64,000 bases of DNA from Streptomyces hygroscopicus (GCA_002021875.1 CP018627.1:930001-994000), one strand, 5' to 3'; positions 27,627 through 36,918 are shown, counted from the stretch's first letter. Made by a program: numbers and translations. Notes: generated by a model not told the origin, from the letters alone.

Positions 27627-29207
27627 TCAGTCCACCGGCTGGAGCCCGGTGATGTGCAGGGCGTGCACCAGGTCGTGAATCCCGGAGCCGGTGGTGAGCA
27701 GGTCACGGCTGAGCAGGTGTTCGGCGGCCCGCAGATGGGATCTGACGGTGTTCCGGCTGAGACCGAGATGGCGGGCGGTCCGCTGGGCGTCGGTGTTCGC
27801 GTCGATCCAGGCGCGCAAGGTGGTGTACAGATCGCGGCCACGGGTGCTCTGGAGCGGGCGGAGGAATTCCCGCGCCCAGGCGTGTGCGGGCTCGGTGCGG
27901 AACAGCTCGTCCAGGGTGGGCTCCGGCCGCCCACGCTCGGCGCCGAAGCCGCCGTCCGGCTGCCCTCCGGCCAGGCAGAAGGCCAGGTCGAGGGCGGCCC
28001 GGGTGCGTACGTCGCCCAGGTCGAGGCCGAGGGTCGCCGCCACCCGGCCGAGGTGGTGGGAGACGGTGTTGCGGCTGATGTCCAACAGCCGGGCCACGGC
28101 GGACCGGGGGAAGGTGACGGCGAGCCGGGTGATGTCCAGGGTGGCTCTCGGGGTGGATCCGAGTGGCCGCAGCAGGGCACGGGCCCAGGCGCCCGCCTCC
28201 GTGCGGGGCAGCAGCGGCACCAGCGGTGTCCGGCCGAGGTAGGCGGCCACCCGCTCGGGCGTATGGCGCGCCGCGGCCAGGGCGTGCAGGGCCTGCCCGT
28301 ACGCCTCGGCCGTCGCGCCGAGCGGATACGGGCTGCTGATGCCCAGCGCGTAGTGCGGGTTGTCCCGCACCAGGCGGCGCAGCACCGTGCCCTGGCCTTG
28401 GGTCACCTGGGGGCCGTCGGCGGAGGCGTTGCCCGCATCGTCAGTGACCTCGTTGTCGGGCTCGCCGTCCGCCTCATCGGTGGCCTTGTCGGCGAACTCG
28501 TCGGCGGACCCGTCGGCGACGAGACAGATGAGGTGTTCCTTGAAGGCTGGGCAGTGCACCATCAGGCCCGTGCCGTGATAGCCCGATCCGTCCTGGTAGT
28601 TCTGCGCCAGCCGGTCCCGGTCCTCCGAGGGGCAGTGCAGCAGATAGACACGCAGCCGTTCGGCGTCCAGCAGCGCGGGGACGGCGCCGGTGGTCATGCG
28701 GCGGGCCAGGGTGAGGTCTCCCGCCAGCAGGGCGCTGAACACGGCGAACCGCAACTGCCGCGCCTTGTACTGATACCCGCGCAAGGTGGTGTCCGCGTCC
28801 TGCGCCCGGTCCAGGAGCGCGATGAGGCTTCCGGCGTGCGAGACCAGCGACGCCGCTTCGCGGGTGGGCGCCGAGGTGCCGGCCACCACCAGGACGGGGC
28901 GTGGCGCGCGCGGGCCGAGCGCTTCCAGACGCACCTGAAAGGCACCGCTCTCGGTGACCGCCGCGGCCATCTGACCACCGGCCAGCCGGGACAGCGTCCG
29001 TTCGAGCGAGGGCAGGATCTGGCGCGGGAAGCGGGCGGTGGAGGTTTCGACGGCGCCCGCGCTGCCGATCAGCGCGACATCGGCGTCGATCTGCCGGCCC
29101 AGCCAGTCGAGAACCGCCCGCGGATCCGCCCCGGCCCCCCGGCTCATCTGCCGCCGCACCTCGTGCAGCAACTCATCCAGCCGCCCGGTGTGCGCCCGTG
29201 CCTCCAC
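27627..29207 (-). CDS. PucR/CdaR-like transcriptional regulator
   Basis: 526 residues from GTG 29207, chosen because GGGAGGA sits 8 bp upstream; a GTG at 29246 lacks this. An N-terminal sensor region (RAVLDWLGRQIDADVALIGSAG) is followed by a long GGDEF-like CdaR middle (LLHCPSEDRDRL...HYALGISSPYPLGATAEAYGQALHAL). Two C-terminal HTH blocks follow: ITRLAVTFPRSAVARLLDISRNTVSHHLGRV and AQRTARHLGLSRNTVRSHLRAAEHLL. The tandem PucR-type HTH and length fit the family. An acidic low-complexity insertion (DEADGEPDNEVTDDAGN) lies in the middle. Target unknown; no metabolic operon adjoins it. Confidence 0.8.
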   Translation of the reverse strand: MEARAHTGRLDELLHEVRRQMSRGAGADPRAVLDWLGRQIDADVALIGSAGAVETSTARFPRQILPSLERTLSRLAGGQMAAAVTESGAFQVRLEALGPRAPRPVLVVAGTSAPTREAASLVSHAGSLIALLDRAQDADTTLRGYQYKARQLRFAVFSALLAGDLTLARRMTTGAVPALLDAERLRVYLLHCPSEDRDRLAQNYQDGSGYHGTGLMVHCPAFKEHLICLVADGSADEFADKATDEADGEPDNEVTDDAGNASADGPQVTQGQGTVLRRLVRDNPHYALGISSPYPLGATAEAYGQALHALAAARHTPERVAAYLGRTPLVPLLPRTEAGAWARALLRPLGSTPRATLDITRLAVTFPRSAVARLLDISRNTVSHHLGRVAATLGLDLGDVRTRAALDLAFCLAGGQPDGGFGAERGRPEPTLDELFRTEPAHAWAREFLRPLQSTRGRDLYTTLRAWIDANTDAQRTARHLGLSRNTVRSHLRAAEHLLSRDLLTTGSGIHDLVHALHITGLQPVD

Positions 29208-29445
29208 AGCAGTGCTCCTCCCACTCCGTGGTGCGCCATGTCGCACGGACCGATCGGCGGTCCGCGCACCCGCCGTACTTTATGCCCGGTTCACGGGACC
29301 TCGGGAAGTGCCGTGGGCATCAGGCCGGTTCGGCGGGGCGGGCCTACCGGATGGGGAGGTGTCCGCGCAGGCCAGGGCCCTGCGTGGGGGGCGTGGCGGG
29401 GCTGTTAGGTTGACATGCCCAGTTGAACGGGGAAAGGAAGATCAC

Positions 29446-29922
29446 GTGCGCAAGGCAGTACACATGGCGGTCACTTCGGTCATCGTCGCTCTTGTCGTCA
29501 GCGGCTGCGGAGACAGTGACGACGGGAAGAAGGAATCGAAGCCGAGCGGCGAAGCCACCCAGACCGCCCAGAAGTCGCCGAGTTCGAGCCCGGCGGCCCA
29601 GCGCACGATCATCGAGCGTTCGGCGGGGTCCTGGAAGTCCATCGTGGCGGCGAAGTCCGACGACGCCCTGGAGACCCTCACCATCGCGGACGGCAAGGTC
29701 ACGGCGAAGGGGCCGAAGCTCGACTGCACCGGCACGCTGAAGTCCGGCCAGAAGGGCGGCGAGGACGAGCCTTCCCTGACCCTGTCGTGCAAGGGCGGCA
29801 GTGACGGAGGCCGGGGCGAGGGCACCGTGGGGATGAAGGGCGACGACGCCCTGGCGATCAACTGGAAGGGCCCCGAGGGCGGCTTCGGCGGTCCCGTCGA
29901 CAGCTTCCGCCGGGCGGGCTGA
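29446..29922 (+). CDS. Small secreted lipoprotein, function unknown
   Basis: 158 residues from GTG 29446, with GGAAAGGAAG upstream. Lipoprotein signal: MRKAVHMAVTSVIVALVVSGC, Cys21 in VSGC. A disordered Ser/Lys/Pro-rich linker (residues 23-50) precedes a small beta domain with one Cys pair (LDCTGTLKSGQ...LTLSCKGG). The repeated short strands suggest a lipocalin-like or META-like barrel, but no family is recognised. Confidence 0.78.
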   Translation: MRKAVHMAVTSVIVALVVSGCGDSDDGKKESKPSGEATQTAQKSPSSSPAAQRTIIERSAGSWKSIVAAKSDDALETLTIADGKVTAKGPKLDCTGTLKSGQKGGEDEPSLTLSCKGGSDGGRGEGTVGMKGDDALAINWKGPEGGFGGPVDSFRRAG

Positions 29923-29938
29923 CCTCAGGGCGCGCTCA

Positions 29939-29971
29939 GGCCACCGCGGGCGGGCAACGGCCGCGGTGGCC
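29939..29971. terminator. Bidirectional stem-loop terminator
   Basis: GGCCACCGCGG (29939-29949) and CCGCGGTGGCC (29961-29971) form a perfect 11-bp stem between the converging lipoprotein and TetR genes. An extra copy of CCGCGGTGGCC lies at 29981-29991. Confidence 0.65.
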
Positions 29972-30026
29972 AGCCCAGAGCCGCGGTGGCCGAGCGGAGG
30001 AAGACGCGCATGACGTGCTCGCGGAC

Positions 30027-30635
30027 TCAGTCCACCGAGCGGAACAAGCCCTCCAGCGCGCTCGCCACCTGGTCGGCCGAGAGCGGGTCGTCGACACCGC
30101 CCATCGCGTAGATGCCCCGGTCCAGTTTGATGCCCCGTGTCATCGCGCCGAGCAGCGTGGCCAGTTCGGTGCCTCGCAGGGCGGGCCGGTGCCCGGCCCG
30201 ATCGAACAGCCCGTCCAGCATGGTGCCGATACGGCAGCTGAACCGCCTCTCGTGTTCCACCAGCGCCGAGGCGGCATCGCCGTCCCGGAGCGCCATCAGC
30301 CGGAATTCCAGGTGGATGAAGACCCACCGGGTATCCAGATGCTCCCCGTTGAAGATCTCGGCGAAGGTCCGGGCGAGCTGGGGGGCCAGATCCCGTCCGG
30401 TGTCCATCTCGGCGATCCGCTCCCCGATGTAGTCGGCGGTGCGGTCGCTGTGCCGCCGGAAGACATCGAGGAAGAGCTTCAGCTTGCTGTCGTAGTTGGA
30501 GTAGAAGGCCCCGGTGGTCCTGCCCGCGCACTGGCAGATGTATCCGATCGAGGCCCCGTGGAAGCCGCGTTCGGAGAACGCCCGCTCCGCCCCGACGATC
30601 AGCGCTTCCACGGTCTTTGACCGCTGCGGCGGCAT
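30027..30635 (-). CDS. TetR-family regulator, probable repressor of the P450 gene
   Basis: 202 residues from ATG 30635. N-terminal HTH: TVEALIVGAERAFSERGFHGASIGYICQCAGRTTGAFYSNYDSKLKLFLDVF, with the TetR pattern TGAFYSNYDSK. The remaining helical domain would bind the inducer. It diverges from the cytochrome P450 gene across 174 bp that contain the inverted repeat at 30711-30738, making it the likely regulator of that P450. Confidence 0.88.
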   Translation of the reverse strand: MPPQRSKTVEALIVGAERAFSERGFHGASIGYICQCAGRTTGAFYSNYDSKLKLFLDVFRRHSDRTADYIGERIAEMDTGRDLAPQLARTFAEIFNGEHLDTRWVFIHLEFRLMALRDGDAASALVEHERRFSCRIGTMLDGLFDRAGHRPALRGTELATLLGAMTRGIKLDRGIYAMGGVDDPLSADQVASALEGLFRSVD

Positions 30636-30710
30636 CGGTGTGCCCCTCTCCCCCAGTTGTTCGGAAACCTGGCCAGATCCGTACGGTAGCCGATCCGCCC
30701 CTCTGTTCAG

Positions 30711-30738
30711 TAGGGAACCCTATCGGTAGCGTTCCCTA
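30711..30738. promoter_or_regulatory. Inverted-repeat operator between TetR and P450 genes
   Basis: TAGGGAAC (30711-30718) and GTTCCCTA (30731-30738) are perfect inverted half sites with a 12-bp spacer that itself contains CTATCGGTAG, a near-palindrome. Half-site centres are 20 bp apart, about two helical turns, as expected for TetR dimers. The site sits near mid-gap, about 75 bp from each start. Confidence 0.65.
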
Positions 30739-30809
30739 TTGAAAGCCGCGGCCGACGGCTCCGGGAAGTTCGCCCCGGAAAGTTCGAGGAATCACGAAGG
30801 AGAGCCATC

Positions 30810-32033
30810 GTGAACGCTCCGATGCCCACGACCCATGACGACCTCCGAGACCTCCACGACCTCCCTTCATATCCGAACGACCGGGACGACTACGTCAATC
30901 CGGCACGTGCACTGCTCACCGGGCCGCCGATCAGCCCGCTGAGGTTCGCCGGCGGCAGCGCCGGCTGGCTGGTGACCGGATATCACGAGGCGCGGGAGGT
31001 GCTGCGGGATTCCCGGTTCAGCGCCGAGCGCTGGCGTGGCGACGACACGATGCGGAAGGTCCCCGAGTCGATCCGCCGGGACCGCAGCAGCGGGGCGGGG
31101 TCATTCCTGGCCATGGACGCCCCGGAGCACGGCCGCTACCGGGGACAGCTCACGCGGTACTTCACGGTGCGGCGGATGCGCGAGCTGGAAGCGCGCGTCG
31201 AAGACATCGTTGCCAACCAGCTGGACGCGTTGGAGGCGGCGGGTAAACCGGCCGATCTGGTGCGGCACTTCGCCCTGCCCATCCCCTCGCTGGTGATCTG
31301 CGAGATGCTCGGTGTGCCGTACGAGGAGCGGGAGTTCTTCCAGACCGTCGCCGCGCGGCTGCTCCGCCAGGACCGCACCGATGAGGAGTTCGTCGCCGGG
31401 AAGACCGCGCTCGACGACTTCCTGCGCACACTGGTCGAAGCCAAGCGCAAGGAGCCGCAGGACGATCTGATCTCCCTGCTGACCGCCGTTGACGAGCTCA
31501 ATGACGAGGAGATCGGCGGCATCGCGGGGCTGCTGCTGATCGCCGGCCACGAGACCACCACCAACATGCTCAGCCTCGGCACCTTCGCCCTGCTGCGCCG
31601 GCCCGAGCAGTTCGAGCGGCTGCGGGCCGACGAGTCGCTCCTTCCGCAGGCAGTCGAGGAGCTGCTGCGCTATCTCAGCATCGTCAACGCCTTCCCCGTC
31701 CGCATCGCGCTGGAGGACGTGGTCGTCGGCGGTGTCACCATCGCGGCGGGCCAGTCCGTGGCCGTCTCGGTCCCGGCGGCGAACCGGGACCCGGCGCTGG
31801 TGGACGACCCGGACACGCTCGACGTCGGGCGTCCCCGCAGCAGCCATCTGGCCTTCGGATACGGCATCCATCAGTGTCTCGGTCAGCATCTGGCCAGGAT
31901 CGAGCTGGTGTCGGGCTACCGCGGACTGATCCGCCGGCTCCCGGGGCTGCGGCTCGCCGTGCCCCCGGAGGAGGTCCGGATGCGCAGCGACATGGTCATC
32001 TACGGAGCACACGAGCTGCCCGTCACCTGGTGA
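30810..32033 (+). CDS. Cytochrome P450 monooxygenase
   Basis: 407 residues from GTG 30810, with GAAGGAGAG upstream. Full-length bacterial class I P450: FLAMDAPEHGRYRGQLTRYFTVRRM (C-helix), I-helix GLLLIAGHETTTNML with the acid/Thr pair for oxygen activation, K-helix EELLRYL, PERF-like DVGRPRSSHLAFGYG and heme loop FGYGIHQCLGQHLAR (Cys356). Looks closest to the CYP105/CYP107 style of streptomycete P450s. No ferredoxin follows, so redox partners are encoded elsewhere. Probably controlled by the divergent TetR through the 30711-30738 operator. Confidence 0.92.
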   Translation: MNAPMPTTHDDLRDLHDLPSYPNDRDDYVNPARALLTGPPISPLRFAGGSAGWLVTGYHEAREVLRDSRFSAERWRGDDTMRKVPESIRRDRSSGAGSFLAMDAPEHGRYRGQLTRYFTVRRMRELEARVEDIVANQLDALEAAGKPADLVRHFALPIPSLVICEMLGVPYEEREFFQTVAARLLRQDRTDEEFVAGKTALDDFLRTLVEAKRKEPQDDLISLLTAVDELNDEEIGGIAGLLLIAGHETTTNMLSLGTFALLRRPEQFERLRADESLLPQAVEELLRYLSIVNAFPVRIALEDVVVGGVTIAAGQSVAVSVPAANRDPALVDDPDTLDVGRPRSSHLAFGYGIHQCLGQHLARIELVSGYRGLIRRLPGLRLAVPPEEVRMRSDMVIYGAHELPVTW

Positions 32034-32066
32034 CACGGAGCACACGGCTGCCCGTCACCTGGTGAC
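32005..32066 (+). repeat. Tandem ~30-bp duplication across the P450 stop codon
   Basis: GGAGCACACGAGCTGCCCGT... (32005 to 32034) is repeated almost exactly from 32037 to 32066; both copies contain CTGCCCGTCACCTGGTGAC. The first copy encodes the last residues (AHELPVTW) and the TGA; the second is an out-of-frame echo. It is a recent local duplication rather than a binding site. Confidence 0.8.
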
Positions 32067-32130
32067 AACGCCGGGCACGACCCGGCCTCCACACACGGCG
32101 CCGGGCGGGCCTGACCTCCACACAGCCGAA

Positions 32131-32172
32131 ATCATCACATGACCTCCACGCACACGGAGTTCATGTGATGAT
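32131..32172. terminator. Long AT-rich stem-loop between P450 and amidase genes
   Basis: ATCATCACATGA (32131-32142) pairs perfectly with TCATGTGATGAT (32161-32172), and an inner CTCC/GGAG pair extends the stem. It lies 98 bp after the P450 stop and 50 bp before the amidase GTG, so it could terminate the first or regulate the second. The AT-rich stem is unusual for this genome. Confidence 0.5.
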
Positions 32173-32222
32173 TCGGTGACCCTGGCCCGTCCGGGCCGGG
32201 GGTGTGGAGGGGAAATACAAAC

Positions 32223-33359
32223 GTGAAGTCAACGACCTTCAGATCCGCCGTGGGGGCCGTGCTGACGGCGGCCCTGTCCGCCGTGGTCCTGCCCGCCTCC
32301 GCCGCGAGCGCGGCGGAGAGCCCGGCGGCGGCCGGCACCGTGGACACCGCGACCGCACGGTCCTTCGGGCGCCTGGCCGACGCGGTGCTGACCCAGCGCA
32401 CGGCGGCGCTGCTGGACACCAAGCAGTCGGTGCGGCGCGCCGCCCCGCTCGCCGAGAAGAACGTCCGCCTGTCGGCCGGCCAGACCCGGACCGAGGACAC
32501 GGCGCTGTCCGCGCTGCGCTCCCGCAAGGCGCGGCTCGCGGCCCTGGGCGAGGCGTACACATCTGCCGACACCAAGGTGGCGGTGGACCGGGTGCGGGTC
32601 GAGGCCGGGCACGCCACCGTCCAGGCCACCGAGACCACGACGCTGGCCTACAAGAAGATACGCGGCGACGAGCCCGCGACGACCGGCTTCCAGGCGCACC
32701 ACCGGCTGAGCTTCGCCGCCACCGCGGACGGGAAGTGGCAGCTGACCGGCCTCACCTCGACCGACGACGGCCCGCTGGCGGTCAACGAGCCCGCCACGGC
32801 GCCGGTGGCGGCCAGGACGACGGCCCTGCCCGATGCGACGCCCGCCGCCATCTCGGTGCCGTCCCGGCCGCAGACGAAGCCCGCGGGAAGCTACGACTAC
32901 GCGGCGATGGCCTCGTACGCCGAGAAGTACTGGCAGAACTACAACCCCGCCTACCGGAAGTTCAACGAGGCCGGTGGCGACTGCACCAACTTCGTCAGCC
33001 AGGCCCTGAAGGCGGGCGGCTGGGCCAACAAGTCCGGCGACGCCGAGGACTACCGCAGCTGGTGGTACGACACCTCGTACCAGTCGACGTCCTGGGTGGG
33101 CGCCAACGAGTGGTCGTGGTTCACACTGGACGCCAAGCGCGCCACCAACCTGGCGAACGTCTACTACATGGGCGTCGGCGACGTCATGCAGATGGACTTC
33201 GACAAGGACGGGTCCAAGGACCACACCATGGTCGTCACCTACCGGAGCTCCAGCGGGGTCCCGTATCTGACCTACCACTCGGTCAACACCTACCGGAAGT
33301 CCGTGGCCAGCATCATCGCCTCGTACCCGACCTCGGCCTACTACGCCTACCGCACCTGA
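32223..33359 (+). CDS. Secreted putative amidase-domain (Amidase_6) protein
   Basis: 378 residues from GTG 32223; an in-frame start at 32202 would place extra residues before the signal. Signal peptide (KSTTFRSAVGAVLTAALSAVVLPASAASA). Residues 30-190 form a helical then beta N-terminal region. From YDYAAMASYAEKYWQNYNPAYRKFNEAGGDCTNFVSQAL the Amidase_6 papain-like fold is clear: the Cys in GDCTNFVSQ is the expected nucleophile and KDHTMVVTYR supplies the His; WWYDTSYQSTSWVGANEW is the typical middle. Function in streptomycetes is unknown; cell-wall peptide hydrolysis is a guess. Confidence 0.85.
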   Translation: MKSTTFRSAVGAVLTAALSAVVLPASAASAAESPAAAGTVDTATARSFGRLADAVLTQRTAALLDTKQSVRRAAPLAEKNVRLSAGQTRTEDTALSALRSRKARLAALGEAYTSADTKVAVDRVRVEAGHATVQATETTTLAYKKIRGDEPATTGFQAHHRLSFAATADGKWQLTGLTSTDDGPLAVNEPATAPVAARTTALPDATPAAISVPSRPQTKPAGSYDYAAMASYAEKYWQNYNPAYRKFNEAGGDCTNFVSQALKAGGWANKSGDAEDYRSWWYDTSYQSTSWVGANEWSWFTLDAKRATNLANVYYMGVGDVMQMDFDKDGSKDHTMVVTYRSSSGVPYLTYHSVNTYRKSVASIIASYPTSAYYAYRT

Positions 33360-33382
33360 GCGCGCCTCCCCGTGACCGTGGT

Positions 33383-33403
33383 CCCCGCCCCTCCCGGGCG
33401 GGG
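33383..33403 (+). terminator. GC-rich hairpin after the amidase gene
   Basis: CCCCGCCC (33383-33390) and GGGCGGGG (33396-33403) make a perfect 8-bp stem with a 5-nt loop, 24 bp after the amidase stop. Confidence 0.55.
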
Positions 33404-33482
33404 TCCGCGGCATTTGCCCCCGGCCCGGGGCGGTATGTCACAGTGGACCGCCCCTCCCCTACTCCTCACCCTTCCGAAAGTG

Positions 33483-34244
33483 ATGCAGTCCACGACGTTC
33501 CCTCCCCGCACCGCGGATCTGTTCACCCAGGGCCTGGAGGACCGCCCGGGCTCCGCCCTGCTGCGTTTCGGCGCGGCACGCCGACGCCCGGCCGGCCGGC
33601 TCAGCTGGTCCGGCCCCGGAGCCGTGGCCTGGCTCGATGGCCCCCGGGGCCATGTGTGGAGCGTCGGGAAGCCGGTGGCCGCCGCCGGTCTGGTGCTGGG
33701 CGCGGCACAGCGCCTTCCCGACGATGTGAAGGAGTTCACGGGTCCCCGCGGCACCGACGCCCTGGTCGCCCGCCACCTGCCGCTGGCCGATGTGGTCGAG
33801 TGGGTCTTCCGCTGGACACCGGACGAACCACCCGTCCATCCGGGTGAGGAGCGCGTGGTCGAGCTCGGCGAGGGCCACCACGAGGAGCTGCATGCCTTCC
33901 TCCGGGAGCACAGCCCGGCTCATTCGACCGGCCCCGGCTCCTCCGGTATCAGCCTGTGGGCCGGGATCCGGGGCGAGGACGGGCGGCTGGTGGCCTGCGG
34001 CGCCCTGAGCAGCCTGCGGGACAGCGGCGCCCCGCTGATGGCGTCCGTGGCGACCGACGCCGGGCAGCGCGGCCAGGGGCTCGGCGCGGCGCTGACCTCC
34101 TGGCTCACCCGGTACGCCGTACGCCGGTACGGCTTCTGCACACTGTGGCAGCTCGCCGACAACGCCCCCGCCGAACGGCTCTACACCCGCCTCGGCTACC
34201 GCAACGAGGACCTCTGCGTGGCCGCGCGGATCGCCGCGCACTGA
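33483..34244 (+). CDS. GNAT-family N-acetyltransferase
   Basis: About 253 residues from ATG 33483 (MQSTTFPPRTADL); an in-frame ATG at 33435 is possible and neither has a strong ribosome binding site. The N-terminal half is a degenerate GNAT-like or oligomerisation region. The C-terminal half is a canonical acetyl-CoA-binding fold: LWAGIRGEDGRLVACGALSS, SVATDAGQRGQGLGAALTSWL (motif A, Q/RxxGxG/A), LADNAPAERLYTRLGYR (motif B). Substrate unknown. Confidence 0.82.
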   Translation: MQSTTFPPRTADLFTQGLEDRPGSALLRFGAARRRPAGRLSWSGPGAVAWLDGPRGHVWSVGKPVAAAGLVLGAAQRLPDDVKEFTGPRGTDALVARHLPLADVVEWVFRWTPDEPPVHPGEERVVELGEGHHEELHAFLREHSPAHSTGPGSSGISLWAGIRGEDGRLVACGALSSLRDSGAPLMASVATDAGQRGQGLGAALTSWLTRYAVRRYGFCTLWQLADNAPAERLYTRLGYRNEDLCVAARIAAH

Positions 34245-34398
34245 CCCCGACACCTCGGTCCCGAAACCCGGCGCACACCGGCGAGCGGCCGACCGCGTGA
34301 TGTGATGTCCGCACGGTGTTCACCCGACGGACACCGAAGCAACGTCAGCACGCCTGCGTACACACACGTCTTCGAGCCGCGAGAGATGGAGTGACGCC

Positions 34399-36918
34399 AT
34401 GCCGGGCGCCCTGTCACGACGTTCCGCCCTGTCCTTCCTGGGAGGGGCGGTGGCCGTCGCCGCCACCGGTGGGGGCGGCCGGCCGGCGGCCGCGGCCGAT
34501 CCCGCTTCCGGATCCGGATCCGGCCCCGGATCCGCGCCCGGTCCCGCAAGTGGTCCCGCCTCCCGGGTGGACACCCTCATCGGCCGGATGACGCTCGAGG
34601 AGAAGGTCTCGCTGCTGCACGGCGCGAAGGATCCCCAGAGCCTCGGGCAGGCGGGCTACACCCCCGGTGTCCCCCGGCTCGGCATTCCACCACTGCGCCT
34701 CGCCGACGGGCCCGCCGGCGTGCGGGTCGCCCGGCGGGCCACCGCGCTGCCCGCGCCGGTGCTGCTCGCCTCCGCCTTCGACCCGGCGCTGGCGCGGGAG
34801 TACGGGCGCACCATCGGGCGCGAGGGCCGCGCTCTGGGCCAGGATGTGCTGCTCTCCCCCATGGTCAATCTCATCCGCACCCCGTATGCCGGGCGCAATT
34901 TCGAGACGTTCGGCGAGGACCCCCTGCTCGCCTCCGAGCTGGTGGCCGAGGAAGTCCGCGGCATCCAGGGCGAGGGCCTGATCGCCACCGTCAAGCACTT
35001 CGCCCTGAACAACCAGGAGTACGAGCGGGAGTCGATCGATGTCATCGCCGACGAGCGGACGATGCGGGAGACGGAGCTGCCCGGCTTCGAGGCGGCCGTA
35101 CGGGCGGGCGCCGGGGCGGTCATGGGCGCCTACAACAAGGTCAACGGGGCCTTCGCCTGCGAGAGCGGGCCGCTGCTGACCAGAGTGCTGCGTGAGGACT
35201 GGGGCTTCGACGGCTGGGTGATGACCGACTGGCACGCCGCCCACAGCACCGCGGCGGCCCTCGGCGCCGGGCTCGACATGGAGATGCCCGACGGCAAGTA
35301 CTTCGGCGCCGCCCTGCTCAGGGCGGTGGCCGACGGGACCGTACCCGAGGCCGAGGTGAATCGCGCGGCCGGTCGCGTCCTGACCGTCATGGACCGCTTC
35401 GGACTGCTGGACGGCGGTGCCCCGCCGAGGCCCGGCCGGGATCCCGAGGCCGGGGCGCGCACCGCGCTGAAGGTCGCGACGGCGGGCGGCATTCTGCTGC
35501 GCAATGAGCACGGCACACTGCCGCTGACCGGGCCCGCCGCCCGGTCGATCGCCGTCGTCGGGCCCGCCGGCTCCATCCCCTTCGTCAGTGGCGGCGGCAG
35601 CGCCCAGGTGGTCCCCGACCACGCCGCGAGCCCGCTGGAGGCGATGCGCGAGCGTGCCGGGAAGGGGGCCCGGGTGGACTACGCCCTGGGCGAGGACGTG
35701 TTCGGCAAGCGGCTCCCCGCCGCCGCGCTCTCCCCGGCCACCGGGCTGGAGGAGCGGAAGGTGGCGGCGGGGAAGAGCTGGAGCTACGACGGCACCCTCA
35801 CCGTCGCCGAGGCCGATGAGTGGACGTTCGTCCTGCACTTCAGTGGCCCGCCCACCGGCCGCCCGAAGGTCCTGCTGGACGGCGAGGAGCTGTTCCCGTT
35901 CCGGCCCGGCCTGGGCGAGTACTTCACCGGTGGCTTCCTCAGCGCCACCCCGGACGGGCTCGCCGTGCGCCGGGCGGCCGTCGCGCCGGCGGCGGGGAAG
36001 CACCGGCTGAAGGTCACCGCCAAGGGCGGCGGGGAGGGGCTGACCTTCCGGCTGCGCCGCACCACCTCCGCCACTCGCGCCGCCGATGTCGCCGAGGCCG
36101 TGCGAGGCGCCCGCGCCGCGCACAGTGTGGTGCTCTTCGCCCACGAGGACGCCACCGAGGGCAGGGACCGCACCACCATCGCCCTTCCCGGCCATCAGAA
36201 CGCGCTGATCGCCGCCGTCACCGAGGCCAACCCACGCACGACTGTGGTCCTCAACACCTCCTCGTGCACCTCGATGCCATGGCTGGACCGCACCGGCGCC
36301 GTCCTCCAGATGTACTACCCGGGCCAGGAGGGCGCCGCCGCCACCACCGCCCTGCTCTTCGGCGACGCGAACCCCAGCGGCCGGCTCACCCAGTCCTTCC
36401 CCGTCTCCGACGACCGCCATCCGATGGCCGAGGACCCCCGGCGCTACCCCGGGGTGAACGGCCGTGAGGAGTACTCCGAGGGCATCCAGGTCGGCTATCG
36501 CTGGTACGACGCCGAGGGCGTGCGGCCGCTCTTCCCCTTCGGCCACGGCCTGTCGTACACCACCTTCGCCTATGCGGGGCTGCGGCTGCGAAGAGACGGA
36601 AGCGGGCTGGAGGCGGTCTTCACCGTGCGCAACACCGGGCGGCGGGCCGGGGCGGAGGTGGCCCAGGTGTATGTGGGGCCCTCCCCCGAGCTGCCGCCCG
36701 ACCAGGCCGAGCGCGCCCTGGCCGGATTCCGGCGGATCCACCTGCGGCCCGGTGAGGCGCGGCAGGTGACCGTACGGGTGGCCGCCCGGACGCTGTCCTC
36801 CTGGGACACCGAACGCCATGGCTGGGTGCTGGGCACCGGGCGCCGGACCGTGGAAGTGGGCTCCTCCTCCCGCGATCCGAAGCTGCGCGGGCAGATCGAG
36901 GTCCGCCACGGGGCCTAG
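34399..36918 (+). CDS. Tat-exported GH3 beta-glucosidase with PA14 and Fn3-like domains
   Basis: 839 residues from ATG 34399 with GGAG 8 bp upstream. Signal with twin arginine (SRRSALSFLGGAVAVAATG) suggests Tat export, followed by a Gly/Ser/Pro linker. GH3 barrel about 60-330: LRLADGPAGVRV, RNFETFGEDPLLAS, KHFALNNQEYER (substrate-binding KH) and WVMTDWHAAHS with the nucleophile Asp. The second GH3 domain is interrupted by a PA14 insert (KSWSYDGTLTVAEADEWTFVLHF to about residue 560), as in many beta-glucosidases. A C-terminal Fn3-like domain (EVAQVYVGPSPELPPDQAERALAGFRR) closes it. Hydrolyses terminal beta-glucosides outside the cell. Confidence 0.92.
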   Translation: MPGALSRRSALSFLGGAVAVAATGGGGRPAAAADPASGSGSGPGSAPGPASGPASRVDTLIGRMTLEEKVSLLHGAKDPQSLGQAGYTPGVPRLGIPPLRLADGPAGVRVARRATALPAPVLLASAFDPALAREYGRTIGREGRALGQDVLLSPMVNLIRTPYAGRNFETFGEDPLLASELVAEEVRGIQGEGLIATVKHFALNNQEYERESIDVIADERTMRETELPGFEAAVRAGAGAVMGAYNKVNGAFACESGPLLTRVLREDWGFDGWVMTDWHAAHSTAAALGAGLDMEMPDGKYFGAALLRAVADGTVPEAEVNRAAGRVLTVMDRFGLLDGGAPPRPGRDPEAGARTALKVATAGGILLRNEHGTLPLTGPAARSIAVVGPAGSIPFVSGGGSAQVVPDHAASPLEAMRERAGKGARVDYALGEDVFGKRLPAAALSPATGLEERKVAAGKSWSYDGTLTVAEADEWTFVLHFSGPPTGRPKVLLDGEELFPFRPGLGEYFTGGFLSATPDGLAVRRAAVAPAAGKHRLKVTAKGGGEGLTFRLRRTTSATRAADVAEAVRGARAAHSVVLFAHEDATEGRDRTTIALPGHQNALIAAVTEANPRTTVVLNTSSCTSMPWLDRTGAVLQMYYPGQEGAAATTALLFGDANPSGRLTQSFPVSDDRHPMAEDPRRYPGVNGREEYSEGIQVGYRWYDAEGVRPLFPFGHGLSYTTFAYAGLRLRRDGSGLEAVFTVRNTGRRAGAEVAQVYVGPSPELPPDQAERALAGFRRIHLRPGEARQVTVRVAARTLSSWDTERHGWVLGTGRRTVEVGSSSRDPKLRGQIEVRHGA

